Shown here in pieces: positions 20,763 to 28,992 of a stretch of DNA of 64,000 nt. A program made the position numbers and the translations under genes. This DNA is from Stenotrophomonas panacihumi (GTDB taxonomy: Bacteria > Pseudomonadota > Gammaproteobacteria > Xanthomonadales > Xanthomonadaceae). The notes beneath the pieces were generated by a model, which was not told the DNA's origin, ran no database searches, and was given only the letters and a program-made list of their open reading frames with translations. Each line of letters starts with the position of its first letter. Within the stretch, counting starts at the first letter, position 1. The stretch covers positions 1 through 64,000 of the forward strand of contig NZ_LLXU01000056.1 of NCBI RefSeq assembly GCF_001431645.1, given 5' to 3'.

Positions 20763-21323
20763 TCACTCCAGCGGCGTGGCGAGGATGAGCGGTTCCAGGT
20801 CGTAGCCCATCGCCGCGGCGCGCGCCTTGAGCTGTTCGAACTGCATGCGCGGCATGCTCGGGGTGCGCGAGAGGATCCACAGATAGCGGCGGTCGGGGTC
20901 GCCGACCACGGCCCACTGGTAGTCCGGGTCCAGCGCGATCACCCAGTAATCGGCCCAGACCAGCGGCATCCAGCCGAGCCAGTCGGGGGCGAAGCGCACT
21001 TCCAGCCGGCCGGGATGGCCCTCCACCCGGCGCGCGACCCCCTCGGCCTCGATGAAGCCGCCGTCGGCCACGCGACAGCGGTTGCGCACGCCGACCTTGC
21101 CGTCGTCGCGCAGCGTGTACTGCGCGGTGATCTCGCCCTGGCACTTCTTCTGGAAGGAGACGGGCAGGTGGGCGATCTCGTGCCAGGTGCCGGCGTAGCG
21201 GGAGAGATCGAGCTGCGGCACCGAGGTGACCGGCGGCTCGTGGCGCGCGGCATGCGCGGGCGCGACGAAGACGGCGGCCAGCGCGAACAGCAAGGGGGAC
21301 AGCAGGGCGGTGGTACGGCGCAT
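20763..21323 (-). CDS. Bacterial lipocalin (Blc-like)
   Basis: A 186-residue secreted protein with a signal peptide (residues 1-25, ending AHA before ARHEPP). The lipocalin signature is VPQLDLSRYAGTWHEIAHLPVSFQKKC with the conserved GxW, followed by AQYTLRDDGKVGVRNRC and YLWILSRTP. Lipocalins of this type bind lipids or lysophospholipids in the envelope. There is no lipobox, so this one is probably soluble in the periplasm, unlike E. coli Blc. Confidence 0.9.
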   Translation of the reverse strand: MRRTTALLSPLLFALAAVFVAPAHAARHEPPVTSVPQLDLSRYAGTWHEIAHLPVSFQKKCQGEITAQYTLRDDGKVGVRNRCRVADGGFIEAEGVARRVEGHPGRLEVRFAPDWLGWMPLVWADYWVIALDPDYQWAVVGDPDRRYLWILSRTPSMPRMQFEQLKARAAAMGYDLEPLILATPLE

Positions 21324-21447
21324 CGGGCTCCTCCGGCAGTCGGCAGCGCAGGCTAGGCAGGGGCGTGGTCAGGTGGCGTGAAGTCGCGGGAAAGGCAGGG
21401 TTTTCCCGGGGTTTCGCGGGGTGCATGGATTTCTTCGCCGCCAAGGC

Positions 21448-21476
21448 TTGCCCAAAACCGCAGGCATCGTTATGAT
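21448..21476 (+). promoter_or_regulatory. Promoter of tRNA-Phe
   Basis: TTGCCC (21448-21453) and TATGAT (21471-21476) are separated by exactly 17 bases, followed by a GC-rich discriminator. This is a good sigma-70 promoter with the stringently controlled look expected for a tRNA gene, placed about 36 bases before the mature tRNA. Confidence 0.75.
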
Positions 21477-21512
21477 GCGCGTCCTCGCAACGCAGCACTG
21501 CTTGCGACGGAC

Positions 21513-21588
21513 GGCCGGGTAGCTCAGTTGGTAGAGCAGGGGATTGAAAATCCCCGTGTCGGGGGTTCGATTCCCTCCCCGGCCACCA
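21513..21588 (+). tRNA. tRNA-Phe (anticodon GAA)
   Basis: A 76-base tRNA with encoded CCA. The acceptor arms GGCCGGG/CCCGGCC pair, the D-arm reads AGCTCAGTTGGTAGAGC, the anticodon stem GGGGA/TCCCC closes loop TTGAAAA with anticodon GAA, and the T-arm contains GGTTCGATTCC. An intrinsic terminator follows at 21606. Confidence 0.97.
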
Positions 21589-21605
21589 TTGGATTCAATG
21601 TCGAA

Positions 21606-21633
21606 AAGCCTGCACCTTTGGTGCGGGCTTTTT
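21606..21633 (+). terminator. Intrinsic terminator after tRNA-Phe
   Basis: AAGCCTGCACC (21606-21616) pairs with GGTGCGGGCTT (21620-21630), one U-G pair, followed by a T-run to 21633. Confidence 0.85.
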
Positions 21634-21762
21634 GCTTTGTGGCGCCATGAAATCATGAGCATGCGTTTGCATCGCGGCTGCGCGCAATGCATGGGAAGCA
21701 TCCAATGGATGGCTTCAGCATGTGCTCCTACGGTCGGCTCTCCAGACAACAAGGAGTCGATC

Positions 21763-21849
21763 ATGCGGGAACTCACCGAGCGAGAGTTGTCTTGCGTCAG
21801 CGGCGCGGCAATCAATGCGCGTGCAGGTTTGCATGGGTTACTGGATTGA
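21763..21849 (+). CDS. Short double-glycine-type leader peptide microgene (orphan bacteriocin-like)
   Basis: A 28-codon reading frame with a clear AAGGAG ribosome binding site at 21751-21756. The first 15 residues, MRELTERELSCVSGA, have the form of class II bacteriocin leaders (M-R-x-L-T-x-x-E-x-x-x-V-S-G-G) but end GA instead of GG; eight of fifteen positions match the leader at 48049. Only 13 residues follow, ending GLHGLLD, so it is either a very short peptide or a decayed precursor. The next gene begins 5 bases later. It sits in a lower-GC patch after tRNA-Phe. Confidence 0.55.
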   Translation: MRELTERELSCVSGAAINARAGLHGLLD

Positions 21850-21854
21850 AGCCC

Positions 21855-22223
21855 ATGCGCGAGATTCGCTGGCGTCTGGATCACCGGCCGGTGGTGATGG
21901 TGGCCTGGTTGGCCGCCATTGCAGCACTCGCCGCGATGGTGGCTTGCGCGTTGGGCGACCCGTTCGCGCGCCTCGGTGTGCATTCCGTCCAAGCGGGTAG
22001 GGAACACCTGTTCCTTTCCACGCTGATGCTTGGCCTCACCTGCCTGGTGACGTTTGCGCGCTGGAAACCTTCAGTCGGAAAAGGGGCTCGCGCGTTCATG
22101 GCAGCGCTCGGCGTGATCTGCAGCGCCGCCGCGCTCGTGTTCGGATACGGGGGCCTGGCGATGGTGTTGTCCGGCTTCGCGCTCCTCGACCTGCTTGGGT
22201 ACCTGCGATCCCCACGGGAATAG
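21855..22223 (+). CDS. Small membrane protein, possible immunity partner
   Basis: A 122-residue protein with four predicted membrane segments (about 13-33, 50-65, 75-95 and 98-115) and no family I recognise. It begins 5 bases after the leader-peptide microgene, so the two are probably co-translated. Small polytopic proteins next to a bacteriocin precursor are commonly immunity proteins; that role here is inference from position only. Start chosen at ATG 21855. Confidence 0.6.
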   Translation: MREIRWRLDHRPVVMVAWLAAIAALAAMVACALGDPFARLGVHSVQAGREHLFLSTLMLGLTCLVTFARWKPSVGKGARAFMAALGVICSAAALVFGYGGLAMVLSGFALLDLLGYLRSPRE

Positions 22224-22266
22224 ACGGCCCCCAAGGCGGCCGCTTCGCGATTCGCTTGACGTGCCT

Positions 22267-22284
22267 ATCTACTAGTAGGTAGAT
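22267..22284. promoter_or_regulatory. TetR-type operator over the promoter of the 22314-23420 operon
   Basis: The perfect inverted repeat ATCTAC-N6-GTAGAT (22267-22284) contains an inner palindrome CTACTAGTAG. It overlaps a TAGATT -10 candidate (22280-22285), with a TTGA-containing -35-like stretch about 17 bases upstream. A TetR gene is the second gene of the operon that follows, so autorepression through this site is likely. Confidence 0.65.
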
Positions 22285-22313
22285 TGCCCGCTCCGCCCCT
22301 CAGAGCCCCGTCC

Positions 22314-22793
22314 ATGCTCGGCATCTCCCCCCTCGGCTGGCTGCACACCCTCGGCAGCCTGCCCGCCATCCCGCTGGCCGCTTACATGCTCCTGCGCCAC
22401 GGCCGCATCACCCCGCGCTTGCCGGCCGGCCGCGCCTATTTCTGGTTCATGCTCATCGGCGCCTCGTCGGTGTTCCTCATCGCGCACCAGCCGGTGAGCG
22501 TCGTCATCGGCGCGGTCACCCTGGCGATGCTCTTCCTCGGCTACGGCGCATACCGGCTGCCGCTGTCGCCCCGCGCGCGCGGCTACGTGGAGACCATCAC
22601 GCTGAGTATCAGCGTGTTCCTGCTCATGCTGCCCACCGTGTCCGAAACCCTGCGCCGCCTGCCGGCCGGCCATCCGTTCGTGACCGACCTGAAAGACCCG
22701 CTGCTGCTCGGCACCCAGGGCGGCCTGCTGGTCGCGCTGGTGGTCGGGCTAACATGGCAGGTCGTTTCGCTGCGGCGTCGCGCCGCCCCCTGA
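22314..22793 (+). CDS. Four-TM membrane protein in TetR operon
   Basis: A 159-residue protein with about four hydrophobic helices (residues 5-24, 41-60, 63-80, 92-112) and a final one near 133-152. It resembles small DUF2306-like or cytochrome b561-like membrane proteins, but I cannot place it in a family with confidence. It starts 30 bases after the palindromic operator and ends 15 bases before the TetR gene, so both are one operon. Start at ATG 22314 rather than the TTG further upstream. Confidence 0.75.
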   Translation: MLGISPLGWLHTLGSLPAIPLAAYMLLRHGRITPRLPAGRAYFWFMLIGASSVFLIAHQPVSVVIGAVTLAMLFLGYGAYRLPLSPRARGYVETITLSISVFLLMLPTVSETLRRLPAGHPFVTDLKDPLLLGTQGGLLVALVVGLTWQVVSLRRRAAP

Positions 22794-22808
22794 TTCCGTG
22801 GAGTTTTC

Positions 22809-23420
22809 ATGACCGAGTCCCTCGCGGACACGCTGCCGGCGCTGTCGCCCAAGGCCGAGGAAATCGTCCGCCGCACCACCGAATTCCTCGCGGTCGGCGG
22901 CTACAACGGTTTCAGCTACGCGGACATCGCCGCGGCGGTGGGCATCAGCAAGCCGAGCGTCCACCACCATTTCGCCAGCAAGGCCGTCCTCGTACAGTCG
23001 GTGGTGGCGCGCTACCGGGCGGATGCCGCGCGGGGCATGGCGGCGCTGTCGGCGAACGTGCCCGATCCGTTCGCGCGGCTGGAAGGCTATGCCCGCTACT
23101 GGGCCGACTGCATCACCTCGGGGCAGCATCCGATCTGCATCTGTGCGCTGATGGCCGGCGAACTGTCCGCATTGCCGGAGGAAGTGGCGCAGGAAGTACG
23201 CGGCCATTTCGCGGATCTCTCCGCGTGGCTGCGCTCCGTCATCGAGGATGGCGTGGCGCACGGGGTCATGGCGATTGCCGACCCGCCCGAATCCGAAGCG
23301 CGCACCTTCATGGCCACCGTGCATGGCGCGATGCTGGCGGCCCGCGCTTTCGGGGAGCCGACGATGTTTCCCACCATCGCCGGCACCGCCTTGCATCGCC
23401 TCAAGTGCGAGACGATCTGA
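22809..23420 (+). CDS. TetR/AcrR family transcriptional regulator
   Basis: A 203-residue repressor. The N-terminal helix-turn-helix (about 15-62) reads ILRRTTEF-type entry, then GFSYADIAAAVGISKPSVHHHFASKAVLV, typical of TetR; the C-terminal ligand domain contains Cys residues in HPICICALMAGEL (about 106-118), in the pattern of TetR_C_33-like domains. It follows the membrane protein gene by 15 bases and probably represses its own operon through the palindrome at 22267. Confidence 0.92.
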   Translation: MTESLADTLPALSPKAEEIVRRTTEFLAVGGYNGFSYADIAAAVGISKPSVHHHFASKAVLVQSVVARYRADAARGMAALSANVPDPFARLEGYARYWADCITSGQHPICICALMAGELSALPEEVAQEVRGHFADLSAWLRSVIEDGVAHGVMAIADPPESEARTFMATVHGAMLAARAFGEPTMFPTIAGTALHRLKCETI

Positions 23421-23423
23421 GGC

Positions 23424-23741
23424 TCAGCGATTCCCCGGCAGCGGCGGCACATCGAACAGCGGCACGTTCGGCACCTGCAGCTGCTGCTTGGTCATGCCGT
23501 TGATGACAAGCAGGTAGTTGCCCGGCGGAATCTGCAGGTAATACATGCCATCGGCGCCGGTGACCGTCGCCGCCGGGCACGCGCCCGGCGCGGCGCACAG
23601 CATGACCTGCGCGTTGACCATCGGGAACACGCCCGAAGGCCCGTAGAAATCCACCCGCCCGCGGACCTGCGCCGCGGACGCGATGCCGGCGGCCAACCAC
23701 AGCACGAGCGCCGCCACGCCCGTCCAGAAAATCCTTTTCAT
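23424..23741 (-). CDS. Secreted carboxypeptidase-regulatory-like domain protein
   Basis: A 105-residue exported protein: signal peptide (1-23, ending ASA before AQVRGRVDF) then a small beta-sandwich domain with GRVDFYGPSGVFPMVNAQVML and YYLQIPPGNYLLVING, the pattern of carboxypeptidase regulatory-like (transthyretin-like) domains. It overlaps the upstream membrane-protein gene by 4 bases, so they are coupled. Function unknown. Confidence 0.75.
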   Translation of the reverse strand: MKRIFWTGVAALVLWLAAGIASAAQVRGRVDFYGPSGVFPMVNAQVMLCAAPGACPAATVTGADGMYYLQIPPGNYLLVINGMTKQQLQVPNVPLFDVPPLPGNR

Positions 23742-24439
23742 TGCGCCGCTCCCGGAACCTGCGGCGTGGCCAACCCGGCCACCGTGGAGGCCGCCGGCGC
23801 AGCGGCCGGTGCCGGGGAGGGCGGCGCTGTCGTGCCGACGACCGGCACGCCGCCCATCGACGCGTTATAGGGCGCCAGCAGGGTGATGGTGGCCGGCTGC
23901 ACGACGATGCGGTTGCCGTCCTGCACCTGGGCGATGGAGGCGTCGTTGAGGTCCACCACCTTGGGCGGCGTGCCGGAGACTTCCAGGTTCAGCGCGGGAA
24001 ATGCGCCATCCTGACGGGTCACCCACAGCGAAAGCTTGTTGGCGCGCAGCACCGAATAAGGCGTCACCGAAGCCTTGATCTGGCTGTACTCGTAGCTGCC
24101 CGGCGCGATCTCCTTGCCGCTGGCGTCCTTCATCAGCACGGGGATCTGCACCAGCCACGCGTCCTGCTTGTCCTTGTCGCGCTCGTGGCGATCCAGCGCC
24201 TCCATGTGCAGGAACAGGAAGGTCGCGAATCCCAGCAGGGTGAGATAGGTCGCGGTCGAGCCGGCGGCTTCGAAGCTCATCTTGAAGCCGAGCACGTTGA
24301 ACACGCCGCTGGCCAGGCCCGGGGCACGGTCCTTCAGGCGCTCCTGGCGCGTCTTGAGCAGGTAGAAGATGGCCGAGGCGGGCAGCAACGGCAGCAACAG
24401 CATGAGGCCGACGACGGCCACCATCAGGAACTGGGACAT
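23738..24439 (-). CDS. Membrane-anchored protein of unknown function
   Basis: A 233-residue protein with two N-terminal hydrophobic segments (about 4-25 and 57-77) and a large soluble C-terminal part ending in a Pro/Ala-rich tail. I do not recognise a family. Start set at ATG 24439 (MSQFLMVAV), directly before the first membrane helix. Its 3' end overlaps the secreted beta-sandwich gene by 4 bases. The DUF1254 gene lies 155 bases upstream on the same strand. Confidence 0.7.
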   Translation of the reverse strand: MSQFLMVAVVGLMLLLPLLPASAIFYLLKTRQERLKDRAPGLASGVFNVLGFKMSFEAAGSTATYLTLLGFATFLFLHMEALDRHERDKDKQDAWLVQIPVLMKDASGKEIAPGSYEYSQIKASVTPYSVLRANKLSLWVTRQDGAFPALNLEVSGTPPKVVDLNDASIAQVQDGNRIVVQPATITLLAPYNASMGGVPVVGTTAPPSPAPAAAPAASTVAGLATPQVPGAAQ

Positions 24440-24594
24440 GGCTTTCTCCTGGGCGATCCAGTGCTCCTTGCGGCGCGCAGGCCCCGCCTCCACGGGGCCG
24501 TCCGCCGCTCACATCCTCGCCAACGCAGCTTGCCCGCCAGACCGGCCACGACGCCCGCCGCGCGCCTCCCCGCAGGGCGCGCGCGCGCGTCGCC

Positions 24595-26109
24595 TTACTT
24601 CACTTCGACAAAATCCGATGGCTTCCATTGGCCATTGAAGGCCTGGGTCTCCGGGCCATACACCCGGAAGTAGACGAACCAGCCCTGTCCGGGCGTGGTC
24701 TGGATCCAGTGCGCCTCCTCGCCCGCCGGCGCCTTGGGCCCGAAGAACAGGTCCACCGACGTGCCAGTGGCGTCCTTGACCTCGAACATCGAGCGAAGCG
24801 CCGCCCTGTCCTGCTCGGTGGCGATCTCGCTTCTGGTCTGGTTGTCGTACACCGTCACCGACCAGAACAGCTTGGCCGGCACCGGCAGTGGCACGGTCAG
24901 TTTGTAGGTCTTGCCGCCGTCCAGGTAGGCACCGGTCGCATCGCGCGTGCCCAACCAGTACAGCGAGCCAGCACCGGGGGTGCGGCGGAACATGGCGGGC
25001 GACTCGATCTGGGCCTGGTAGAACCACTTTTCGCGCGCTTCCAGATCGGTATAGGCCGGTGTGTCGAAAGTGCCATTCTCCGGGCGAAGGGTCGCCCATT
25101 CCCATTGCCGGTCAGCCCAGGGACGGCGTTCGGCGCGGCGGTCGGCGAACGACTGCACCCGCATCTGGTCGTTGGCCAGTTGCGCGGCGCGCTCGAGGAT
25201 GGCGCTCATCCTGGGGTCCGGCGAGAACGGCTGGCCCTTGGCGATGCCCAGCGCGGCCAGTTCGCCGTAATGGCTGCGGTAGCCTTCGAACGGCGGCTCG
25301 GCCTCGATGATCGAATGCAGCCGCTTCCAGTATTCCAGGCCACGCTCCCACGATACGGGAGAGAAGTCGGCGTGCTTGTCGCCCTGTTCAATCCAGGTCA
25401 GTGGCTGCGCCGCCGCACCCAGCGGATGGATCTTGACCTGCTTGAGCAGGTCGATGGCGGCCTGGTCGTTGCCCGCCGGGGGGATCGCGCGCAACAGCAT
25501 CAGCGCGCGCTGCGTGGCGGGGCGGGACACGAAGTAGCCCGACGGCACGGGCTTGTCGTAGCCGGGTGGCAGCACGAGATGCCTGCCGCCTTTGCCGGCA
25601 TCCGGCCCCGGCAGCCCCAGGTCGGTGACATAGCGCTGGTTGAGGTCGTTGATGACCCCCATGATCACGCCCGCGGGCAGCTCGACCACGATCGGCCCGT
25701 TGGACAGGTCCAGGTTGGCGCCGGCATACGGGGTGTCGGAGTTGGGGGTGAAGACCGTCTGCTCGGGCCGGCCCTGCAGCAGGAGCATCTGCGTGTTGGG
25801 CTGCAGCCCGGCATTCACGTTGCCTTCCCAGGTCGCCAGGATGGATACCGTCGGGTAGAAGAACTTGTAGGCAGTGATGGCCCGCGCGAGATCGGCATCG
25901 TCATAGGCCTTTTGCACCGTCGCCTCGGTCGGGTAGCCGCGTTCGAAGGTGTAGCCGCCCAGCGAGGCCGCTCGTTCGGGAGCGGGTGCCTGCGCTGGCG
26001 GTGGCGTGGATGCGGCCCCCGGGGCGGGGGCGGCGGTATCGGCCTGCCGGTTGCAGCCGATCAGCAGGGCAGGCATGGCCAAGGCAAGGAGGATCGCGGG
26101 CGTACGCAT
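24595..26109 (-). CDS. DUF1254/DUF1214 domain lipoprotein
   Basis: A 504-residue predicted lipoprotein (lipobox ALLIGC, Cys at 19), followed by a Pro/Ala-rich linker. The DUF1254 domain (about 60-210) has the hallmark FTPNSDTPYAGANLDLSNGP; the DUF1214 domain (about 360-495) has LFWSVTVYDNQTRSEI and a C terminus ending AFNGQWKPSDFVEVK. These proteins are periplasmic and of unknown function; some resemble VP1909-like folds. Start at ATG 26109. Confidence 0.92.
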   Translation of the reverse strand: MRTPAILLALAMPALLIGCNRQADTAAPAPGAASTPPPAQAPAPERAASLGGYTFERGYPTEATVQKAYDDADLARAITAYKFFYPTVSILATWEGNVNAGLQPNTQMLLLQGRPEQTVFTPNSDTPYAGANLDLSNGPIVVELPAGVIMGVINDLNQRYVTDLGLPGPDAGKGGRHLVLPPGYDKPVPSGYFVSRPATQRALMLLRAIPPAGNDQAAIDLLKQVKIHPLGAAAQPLTWIEQGDKHADFSPVSWERGLEYWKRLHSIIEAEPPFEGYRSHYGELAALGIAKGQPFSPDPRMSAILERAAQLANDQMRVQSFADRRAERRPWADRQWEWATLRPENGTFDTPAYTDLEAREKWFYQAQIESPAMFRRTPGAGSLYWLGTRDATGAYLDGGKTYKLTVPLPVPAKLFWSVTVYDNQTRSEIATEQDRAALRSMFEVKDATGTSVDLFFGPKAPAGEEAHWIQTTPGQGWFVYFRVYGPETQAFNGQWKPSDFVEVK

Positions 26110-26234
26110 GGAGGGGCACCGGTGGAAACCGGTCGCATCACATCATCCTTCGTGCGGCGCTCGCATCTGTGAAATTACGCGGATTCCTCAGAAAAACTAC
26201 TGGTCATCGCTGCTTGCCGCGCACGGCGGGGCAT

Positions 26235-27599
26235 TCAGGATGCCCCGGCCGCCCGCTTGCGCTTGAACAGGTAACCGATGCCCAGGATCAGGAACCACGC
26301 CGGGCTGGCCAGCAGCGCCTGCCGGGTGTCCGGCTGCAGGGTCAGCAGCACGATCACGAAGGCGAAGAACGCCAGCACCACGTAGCACATCACCTCGCCG
26401 CCAGGCAGCTTGAACTTCGAAGCCGCGTGGCGCTCCGGGCGCTTGCGCCGGTAGGCGAGGTAGGCGCACAGGATCAGCGACCACACGAACATGAAGAGCA
26501 CCGCCGACAGCGTGGTGACCAGGGTGAAGGCGGTCACCAGGTTCGGGATGACGTACACCAGCATCGCGCCGAGCAGCAGGCACGCGCAGGAGAACAGCAG
26601 CCCGCGTGCCGGCACCGCCGCGCGCGAGAGCTTGGAGAACGCCTTGGGCGCGTGGTCTTCCTCGGCCAGGCCGTAGAGCATGCGGCTGGTGGAGAAGATG
26701 CCGCTGTTGGCCGAGGAGGTGGCCGAGGTCAGCACCACGAAGTTGATCAGGCTCGCCGCCGCCGGCACGCCGGCCAGCACGAACAGCTGCACGAACGGGC
26801 TCTTGTCCGGCACCACCTCGCGCCACGGGGTGACGCACATGATCGCGGCCAGCGCCAGCACGTAGAAGATGATGATGCGCACCGGGATCGAGTTGATCGC
26901 CTTGGGCAGGTTGCGCTCCGGGTCGGCGGTCTCGGCGGCGGTGGTGCCGACCAGTTCGATGCCGACGAAGGCGAATACCGCGATCTGGAAGCCGGCGAAG
27001 AACCCGCCGATGCCCATCGGGAACCAGCCGCCGTCGTTCCACAGGTTGGCCACCGAGGCGACGCTGCCGTTCGGCGACTGGAAGCCCCAGGCCACCAGCC
27101 CGACGCCGGTGACGATCAGCGCCACGATGGCAACGATCTTGATCAGCGCGAACCAGAATTCCATCTCGCCGAACAGTTTCACCGTGGCCAGGTTGAGCGC
27201 GAGCAGCAACAGCACGCACAGCACCGCCGGTATCCACGGCGCCAGCCCGGGGAACCAGAACTGCGCGTAGGCGGCGATGGCGATGACATCGGCGATGGCG
27301 GTGATGATCCAGCAGAACCAGTAGGTCCAGCCGCAGAAGAAGCCGGCCCACGGGCCGAGCAGGTCGGTGGAGAAGTCGATGAACGACTTGTACTCCAGGT
27401 TCGACAGCAGCAGCTCGCCCATGGCGCGCATCACGAAGAACAGCATCGCGCCGATGATGAGGTAGACGAACAGGATGGACGGGCCGGCCAGGCTGATGGT
27501 CTTGCCCGAGCCCATGAACAAGCCGGTGCCGATGGCGCCGCCGATGGCGATCAGCTGGAGGTGGCGGTTGGCGAGGCTGCGCTGGAGATGGTCTGGCAT
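26235..27599 (-). CDS. cycA: APC-family amino acid permease, CycA-like
   Basis: A 454-residue permease with 12 predicted membrane segments. It matches the D-serine/D-alanine/glycine transporter CycA: NRHLQLIAIGGAIGTGLFMG at residues 11-30, then GKTISLAGPSILFVYLIIG, FVGIELVGTTAAE (about 215-227) and a short cytoplasmic C terminus ending in basic residues. Proton-coupled uptake of small neutral or D-amino acids is the known family activity. Start at ATG 27599; the longer open frame upstream is not conserved-looking. Confidence 0.9.
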   Translation of the reverse strand: MPDHLQRSLANRHLQLIAIGGAIGTGLFMGSGKTISLAGPSILFVYLIIGAMLFFVMRAMGELLLSNLEYKSFIDFSTDLLGPWAGFFCGWTYWFCWIITAIADVIAIAAYAQFWFPGLAPWIPAVLCVLLLLALNLATVKLFGEMEFWFALIKIVAIVALIVTGVGLVAWGFQSPNGSVASVANLWNDGGWFPMGIGGFFAGFQIAVFAFVGIELVGTTAAETADPERNLPKAINSIPVRIIIFYVLALAAIMCVTPWREVVPDKSPFVQLFVLAGVPAAASLINFVVLTSATSSANSGIFSTSRMLYGLAEEDHAPKAFSKLSRAAVPARGLLFSCACLLLGAMLVYVIPNLVTAFTLVTTLSAVLFMFVWSLILCAYLAYRRKRPERHAASKFKLPGGEVMCYVVLAFFAFVIVLLTLQPDTRQALLASPAWFLILGIGYLFKRKRAAGAS

Positions 27600-27775
27600 G
27601 CGGGCTACCGGAACGGGACTGCCGAACGTTACGGGATGCGAACCCCACGCACCAGCCCACGCGTCCGCCTGCTGTCCGCGCTGTCCGCCGCGCGGACACG
27701 ACCTCCTGCCTATTCCGGCCGTTGCCCGCGCCCGATAGCCTGTCTCCCACACGCCAGCCAGCGAGGGAAGGGGAC

Positions 27776-28885
27776 ATGGGCAAGCATTGGGTGATCGGTT
27801 TGATGGCGCTGCTGTGCGGCCCGCTGCAGGCGGCCGAGTCGTGCCCGGATACCACCGCGCAGTACGCCAAGGCACGCGCGGTGGTGGCCGACCTGGAGCG
27901 CATCTCCACGCCCAATGGCGTGCAGGAATCCTGGGCGCAGCCGGCCGGCGGCATCGCCCAGTGGGTCACCGCGCGCGGGCAGGACCGCGACAACCCGGTG
28001 GTGCTGTTCGTCCACGGCGGCCCGGCCTCGCCGCTGACCCCGACGCTGTGGCAGTTCCAGCGCCCGCTGGAGGAATACTTCACGATGGTCACCTACGACC
28101 AGCGCGGTTCGGGCAAGACCTTCTCCGACAACCCGCCCGAGGCCATCGCCGACACGCTGCAGATCGAGCGCTACGCCGACGACGCCATCGCCATCGCCGA
28201 AGCGGTGCGCCAGCGCTACCACAAGCCCAAGGTGATCCTGATGGGCCACAGCTGGGGCACCATCGTCTCGATGCGCGCCGCGCTCAAGCGGCCTGACCTG
28301 TTCTATGCGTACGTGGGCGTCGGCCAGGTGATCAACGTGCGCGAGAACGAGCGCATCAGCTACGACTATGCGGTGGCGCAGGCCAGGGCGCACCACAATG
28401 CCGAGGCGGAGAAGGAACTGGCTTCCATCGCCCCGTATCCGGGCAACACGCCGATCACCCGCGATCGCATCGTCAGCGCCCGCAAGTGGGCGCAGTACTA
28501 CGGTGGCATGACTGCTTACCGGGATACCTCGGACTACTTCTTCAACGGCCCGCGGCTGTCGCCCGAATACGACGACGCGGCGCGCTGCGCGATCGACGCC
28601 GGCAACGTCTTCACCCTGGGCCGCGTGCTGCCGGAGTTCCTCGGCGTCGATTTCACCGGCGTGCGCGAGTTTCCGATCCCGGTGCTGATGTTCATGGGCC
28701 GCCAGGACTACACCACGCCCTCCGAGCCCACCGCGCAGTGGCTGGCCAAGGTGCGCGCGCCGATGAAGCAGGGCGTGTGGTTCGAGCACTCCGCGCACAT
28801 GATGCCGTGGGAAGAGCCAGGCAAGCTGCTGGTGAGCCTGCTGACCTACGTGCGTCCGCTGGCGGAACCGGCGCCGGCGAAATGA
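27776..28885 (+). CDS. Secreted alpha/beta hydrolase (proline iminopeptidase-like)
   Basis: A 369-residue hydrolase with a signal peptide (1-20, MALLCGPLQA cleavage region). The oxyanion region is LFVHGGPASPLTP, the TYDQRGSGKT motif follows, and the nucleophile elbow GHSWGTIV puts the catalytic Ser near 163; the Asp (MGRQDYTTP) and His (EHSAHMMPWEEP) are both present. This set is typical of the prolyl aminopeptidase/AB hydrolase group, but the substrate is open. Start at ATG 27776 with GGGAAGGGG upstream. Divergent from cycA. Confidence 0.88.
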   Translation: MGKHWVIGLMALLCGPLQAAESCPDTTAQYAKARAVVADLERISTPNGVQESWAQPAGGIAQWVTARGQDRDNPVVLFVHGGPASPLTPTLWQFQRPLEEYFTMVTYDQRGSGKTFSDNPPEAIADTLQIERYADDAIAIAEAVRQRYHKPKVILMGHSWGTIVSMRAALKRPDLFYAYVGVGQVINVRENERISYDYAVAQARAHHNAEAEKELASIAPYPGNTPITRDRIVSARKWAQYYGGMTAYRDTSDYFFNGPRLSPEYDDAARCAIDAGNVFTLGRVLPEFLGVDFTGVREFPIPVLMFMGRQDYTTPSEPTAQWLAKVRAPMKQGVWFEHSAHMMPWEEPGKLLVSLLTYVRPLAEPAPAK

Positions 28886-28992
28886 CCGCGCCGCCGGCCA
28901 GCCCTTGCCGGCGCTGAACGGGCGGCGGCCGGGCACGCGCCGCCGCGCGGCCAACGCGGCAAGATGACGCCAGTTCCCTGGAGGTGGCGACG

